Assembly: GCF_003575965.1 (NCBI RefSeq)
Contig: NZ_QWJJ01000004.1
Location: 124,001 to 188,000, forward strand
Direction: 5' to 3'
Length of the DNA stretch: 64,000 nucleotides
Source of the DNA: Pseudooceanicola sediminis
GTDB lineage: Bacteria; Pseudomonadota; Alphaproteobacteria; Rhodobacterales; Rhodobacteraceae
Shown here: positions 61,333-64,000 of the stretch, in pieces
Layout of the letters: the number at the start of each line of letters is the position of its first letter
Numbering within the stretch: the stretch's first letter is position 1
Translations under genes and position numbers: made by a program
The notes under the pieces: generated by a model
Database searches by the model: none
What the model was told of the DNA's origin: nothing
Seen by the model: the letters and a program-made list of their open reading frames with translations, nothing else

Positions 61333-64000
61333 TTATTCGGCAGCGGCCCGCACAGGCCCGTCTTGCAGTGCGGCCAGCAACGCCTCGCGCTGTTTCGCCG
61401 CCCGGGCTTCGTTGGCTGCCTTGACCGGACCGTAACCGCGGATCGACTGCGGCAATTCAGCCAGCGCAAGGGCGGTTTCAGCCATTTCGGGGTCATAACC
61501 GGCCAGCAGCCTGTCCATGTCGGCCTCGTACTGGCTGATCAGCGCCCGCTCCATCCTGCGTTCCCCGGTGCGCCCGAACAGATCGAGCGGCCCTCCGCGC
61601 AGGACTTTCAGCCGCGCCATCACCGCCAAGGGTACGCCCATCCACTGACCAAAGGTGCGCTTGGCCGGGCGCCCGTCCTTGCCGATCTTTTCGACCACGG
61701 GTGGGGCCAGGTGATAGGTCATGCGGAAATCGCCCGAAAACTCCTTCTCGGCCTTACGGCGCGTGTCCAGCAGCAACCGCGCCACCTCGTATTCGTCCTT
61801 GTAGGCCAGCACCTTGTGATAGCTTTTCGCCACCGCTTCCTTCAGCGCCGCGTCGCTGAACCGCTCCACCGCCGCACGATAGCGCCGGGCCAAGGCCTTG
61901 TTCTGATAGGCCACCAGGTGCGCCTCGCGAAAGGCAATGCGCTCCTCCAGTGACTTGGGCGCTTCGGCCACTTTCGGCGTCAGCATCGCCGCGGCCTGTT
62001 CGGGATGCAGCACCGCCCAACGACCAATCTCAAAGGCACGCTTGTTCGCCTCCACCGCCTGCCCGTTCAGCGTGATCGCCTGAAGGATCGCGTCATGGCT
62101 CAGCGGCACCAGCCCCCTTTGCCAGGCCGCGCCGCACAGCATCATGTTGGAATAAATGCTGTCGCCCATCGTCGCCTTCGCCAGATCGGAACTGTCGAAC
62201 AGGCTCAGCCGGTCGTTCAGACGCGCCTGCAATTGCAGCGCCAGACGGTCGGCAGGCAGCGCGAATTCGGTGTTGCGGGTGAAATCGCCGGTGATGATCT
62301 CGTGGCTGTTGACCACGCCACCGGCCGTGCCGCTGCGCATCAGACCCAGCGTTTTCGACCCCGCCGACACCACCAGATCCCCCCCGATCAGCGCATCCGC
62401 CTCGCCTGTTGCCACGCGAATGGCGTTGATCGCGTCCGGCGTTTCGGCCAGTCGCAGGTGGATGTGCACCGCGCCCCCCTTCTGGGCCAGGCCCGCCATT
62501 TCCATCATGCCGGCGCCCTTGCCGTCGATCTGCGCGGCCTGCGCCAGCACCGCACCGATGGTGACGATACCGGTGCCGCCCACGCCGGTCAGCACGATAT
62601 TATGCGTCCCCACGATCGGCGCGACCTCAGGTGCGGGCATCTCGGGCAGCTCCAGCGCGGTCGTGTCGGCGGCCTCCTTGCGTACGACCGCCCCCTCCAG
62701 CGTCACGAAACTGGGGCAGAACCCCTTGAGGCAGCTGAAATCCTTGTTGCAGCTGGACTGATCAATCGCCCGCTTGCGCCCCAGCTCGGTCTCGACCGGC
62801 ACGATAGAGACGCAGTTTGACTGCACGCCGCAATCGCCACAGCCCTCGCAAACGTCGGTGTTGATGAACACGCGCTTGTCGGGGTCGGGAAACTTGCCCT
62901 TCTTGCGGCGGCGGCGTTTTTCGGCGGCGCAGGTCTGCACGTAGATGATGGCACTGACGCCCTCGATGCCGGTGCAGGTTTTCTGCACCTCTTCCAGGTC
63001 AGCGCGTTCACTCAGCTTGACCTCTTTCGGAAACAGCGTCAGGTCCAGCTCTTCCTTTTCATCATAGACGGCGGCCACGTGGGTGACACCCATGGCCAGC
63101 AATTCGCGCGCGATGCGATAGGCGGTCAGCCCGCCCTCGTTCGCCTGGCCCCCGGTCATCGCCACGGCATCATTGAACAGGATCTTGTAGGTGATGTTCA
63201 CGCCACTGGCCAAAGCGGCCCGGATCGCCTGAACCCCGGAGTGGTTATAGGTGCCATCCCCGAGGTTCTGGAACACATGATCCCGCGTCGAAAACGGCGC
63301 CTCGCCGATCCAGTTCGCGCCCTCGGCCCCCATGTGGGTAAAGCCTTCGGTCTTGCGGTCCATCCATTGCACCATGTAGTGACAGCCGATCCCGGCATAG
63401 GCGCGGCTGCCCTCCGGCACCTTGGTGGACGAATTGTGCGGACACCCCGAACAGAAATACGGCAGGCGCGCGGCAATATCGGTGACATTATCGTTGCGCC
63501 GCACCTCGCCAAGCGCCGACAGCCCCGCCTTGATCCGGTCGGTGTCGCGCCCCTCCTCGATCAGGATCGCGCCCAGACGCTCTGCAATCATCACCGGGTC
63601 CAGCGCCAGCTTTGTCTGGAACAGCTCCGGCCCGTGCATGTTGCCCGCGCCCCCGCCCTTGTGCCAGCCATAGACGCGACGGCCCCGGCGGTCGTCAAAG
63701 ATCGCCTCCTTGACCTGCACCTCGATCAGCTTGCGCTTTTCCTCGACCACGACGATCAGGTCCAGCCCCTCGGCCCAGTCGTGAAACGACAGCATGTCCA
63801 GCGGCCAGACCTGCGCCACCTTGTAGGTTGTGATGCCCAGGCGCTCGGCCTCGGCCTCGTCGACGCCCAGCAGGCTCAGCGCATGTTGCAGATCCAGCCA
63901 GTTCTTGCCCGCGGCGACAAAGCCGATCTTGGCCCCCGGCTTGCCCCAGACCCGTTTGTCGATCCGGTTGGCACGGGCAAACGCCTCTGCCGCATAGCGT
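61333..64000 (-). CDS. Indolepyruvate ferredoxin oxidoreductase, fused subunits (5' end outside the window)
   Basis: The visible 889 or so residues belong to the large fused indolepyruvate/2-oxoacid ferredoxin oxidoreductase. It shows thiamine diphosphate-binding residues in the GIGCHYMVQWM and GDGTYNHSGVQAI segments, a CEGCGDCGVQSNC motif plus CNKDFSCLKGFCPSF for iron-sulfur centres, and the gamma-like part GVGGTGIVTIGAVLAQAAQIDGKGAG. It oxidises aryl pyruvates to acyl-CoA with electron transfer to ferredoxin. The reading frame remains open to base 64000, so the N-terminus, including its start, lies beyond the edge; a Met at 63819 is internal. Confidence 0.9.
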   Translation of the reverse strand, partial: RYAAEAFARANRIDKRVWGKPGAKIGFVAAGKNWLDLQHALSLLGVDEAEAERLGITTYKVAQVWPLDMLSFHDWAEGLDLIVVVEEKRKLIEVQVKEAIFDDRRGRRVYGWHKGGGAGNMHGPELFQTKLALDPVMIAERLGAILIEEGRDTDRIKAGLSALGEVRRNDNVTDIAARLPYFCSGCPHNSSTKVPEGSRAYAGIGCHYMVQWMDRKTEGFTHMGAEGANWIGEAPFSTRDHVFQNLGDGTYNHSGVQAIRAALASGVNITYKILFNDAVAMTGGQANEGGLTAYRIARELLAMGVTHVAAVYDEKEELDLTLFPKEVKLSERADLEEVQKTCTGIEGVSAIIYVQTCAAEKRRRRKKGKFPDPDKRVFINTDVCEGCGDCGVQSNCVSIVPVETELGRKRAIDQSSCNKDFSCLKGFCPSFVTLEGAVVRKEAADTTALELPEMPAPEVAPIVGTHNIVLTGVGGTGIVTIGAVLAQAAQIDGKGAGMMEMAGLAQKGGAVHIHLRLAETPDAINAIRVATGEADALIGGDLVVSAGSKTLGLMRSGTAGGVVNSHEIITGDFTRNTEFALPADRLALQLQARLNDRLSLFDSSDLAKATMGDSIYSNMMLCGAAWQRGLVPLSHDAILQAITLNGQAVEANKRAFEIGRWAVLHPEQAAAMLTPKVAEAPKSLEERIAFREAHLVAYQNKALARRYRAAVERFSDAALKEAVAKSYHKVLAYKDEYEVARLLLDTRRKAEKEFSGDFRMTYHLAPPVVEKIGKDGRPAKRTFGQWMGVPLAVMARLKVLRGGPLDLFGRTGERRMERALISQYEADMDRLLAGYDPEMAETALALAELPQSIRGYGPVKAANEARAAKQREALLAALQDGPVRAAAE

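Overview
The window is a GC-rich chromosomal segment from an alphaproteobacterium, most likely a Rhodobacterales (Roseobacter-group) species. The evidence is the gene content and order: class II ribonucleotide reductase NrdJ, system I cytochrome c maturation genes (ccmE, ccmF, ccmH), a block ppiD / trpD-ung-trpC-moaC-moeA-lexA / comEC / gltX / gltA, an alphaproteobacterial SOS box (GAAC-N7-GAAC) over the lexA promoter, and a holin-endolysin pair of the gene transfer agent type. Genes are dense, often coupled by ATGA overlaps. No CRISPR array, insertion sequence or prophage was seen.

Layout. 1-1.6 kb: end of a possible radical-SAM gene coupled to a DUF4130 gene, then two identical tRNA-Asp genes, each with its own promoter. 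1.7-16.3 kb: an accessory catabolic island. It has two RutA-type flavin monooxygenases, RutF, a second flavin reductase, a RibB-like protein lacking the RibB catalytic residues, an amidase, a nitrilase-superfamily hydrolase, an N-carbamoylsarcosine-amidase-like hydrolase, a polyamine-type ABC importer, an MFS transporter and a LysR regulator. A shared dyad (TGAGAAAATCTCA, a T-N11-A LysR box) or near matches precede the transcription units of this island. I infer one regulon for uptake and reductive/oxidative opening of a nitrogen heterocycle. It resembles the Rut uracil pathway but lacks RutB, RutC, RutD, RutE and RutG here.

16.3-18.4 kb: an epimerase-like reductase divergent from a second LysR gene. 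18.5-23.6 kb: a Liv-type branched-chain amino acid/amide ABC system, with a hairpin terminator between the binding protein and the other four genes. 23.6-26.7 kb: a large hybrid sensor kinase with two periplasmic venus-flytrap domains. 26.8-31.5 kb: nrdJ with an 81-residue follower gene, a pair of NrdR boxes and a cluster of inverted repeats upstream. 31.5-41.1 kb: cytochrome b561, tRNA-Pro, a DUF192 protein, a double cold-shock-domain protein, pdxH, fabI, gpt, a qorB/HxlR divergent pair, an aminotransferase and ppiD.

41.1-53.1 kb: a YibQ-type divergent polysaccharide deacetylase, the trpD to lexA run, comEC, gltX and gltA. 53.2-64 kb, all on the minus strand: an enoyl-CoA hydratase, ccmH and ccmF, the GTA-like holin and endolysin, ccmE, argC, murI, an acyltransferase, and an indolepyruvate oxidoreductase running off the right edge.

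Three short dispersed sequences are worth noting: an ATACCGACG-containing intergenic element (1.07, 1.17 and 37.84 kb), a 38-40 bp GC-rich repeat in two convergent intergenic regions (36.08 and 53.21 kb), and an 18 bp tandem repeat at 37.64 kb.
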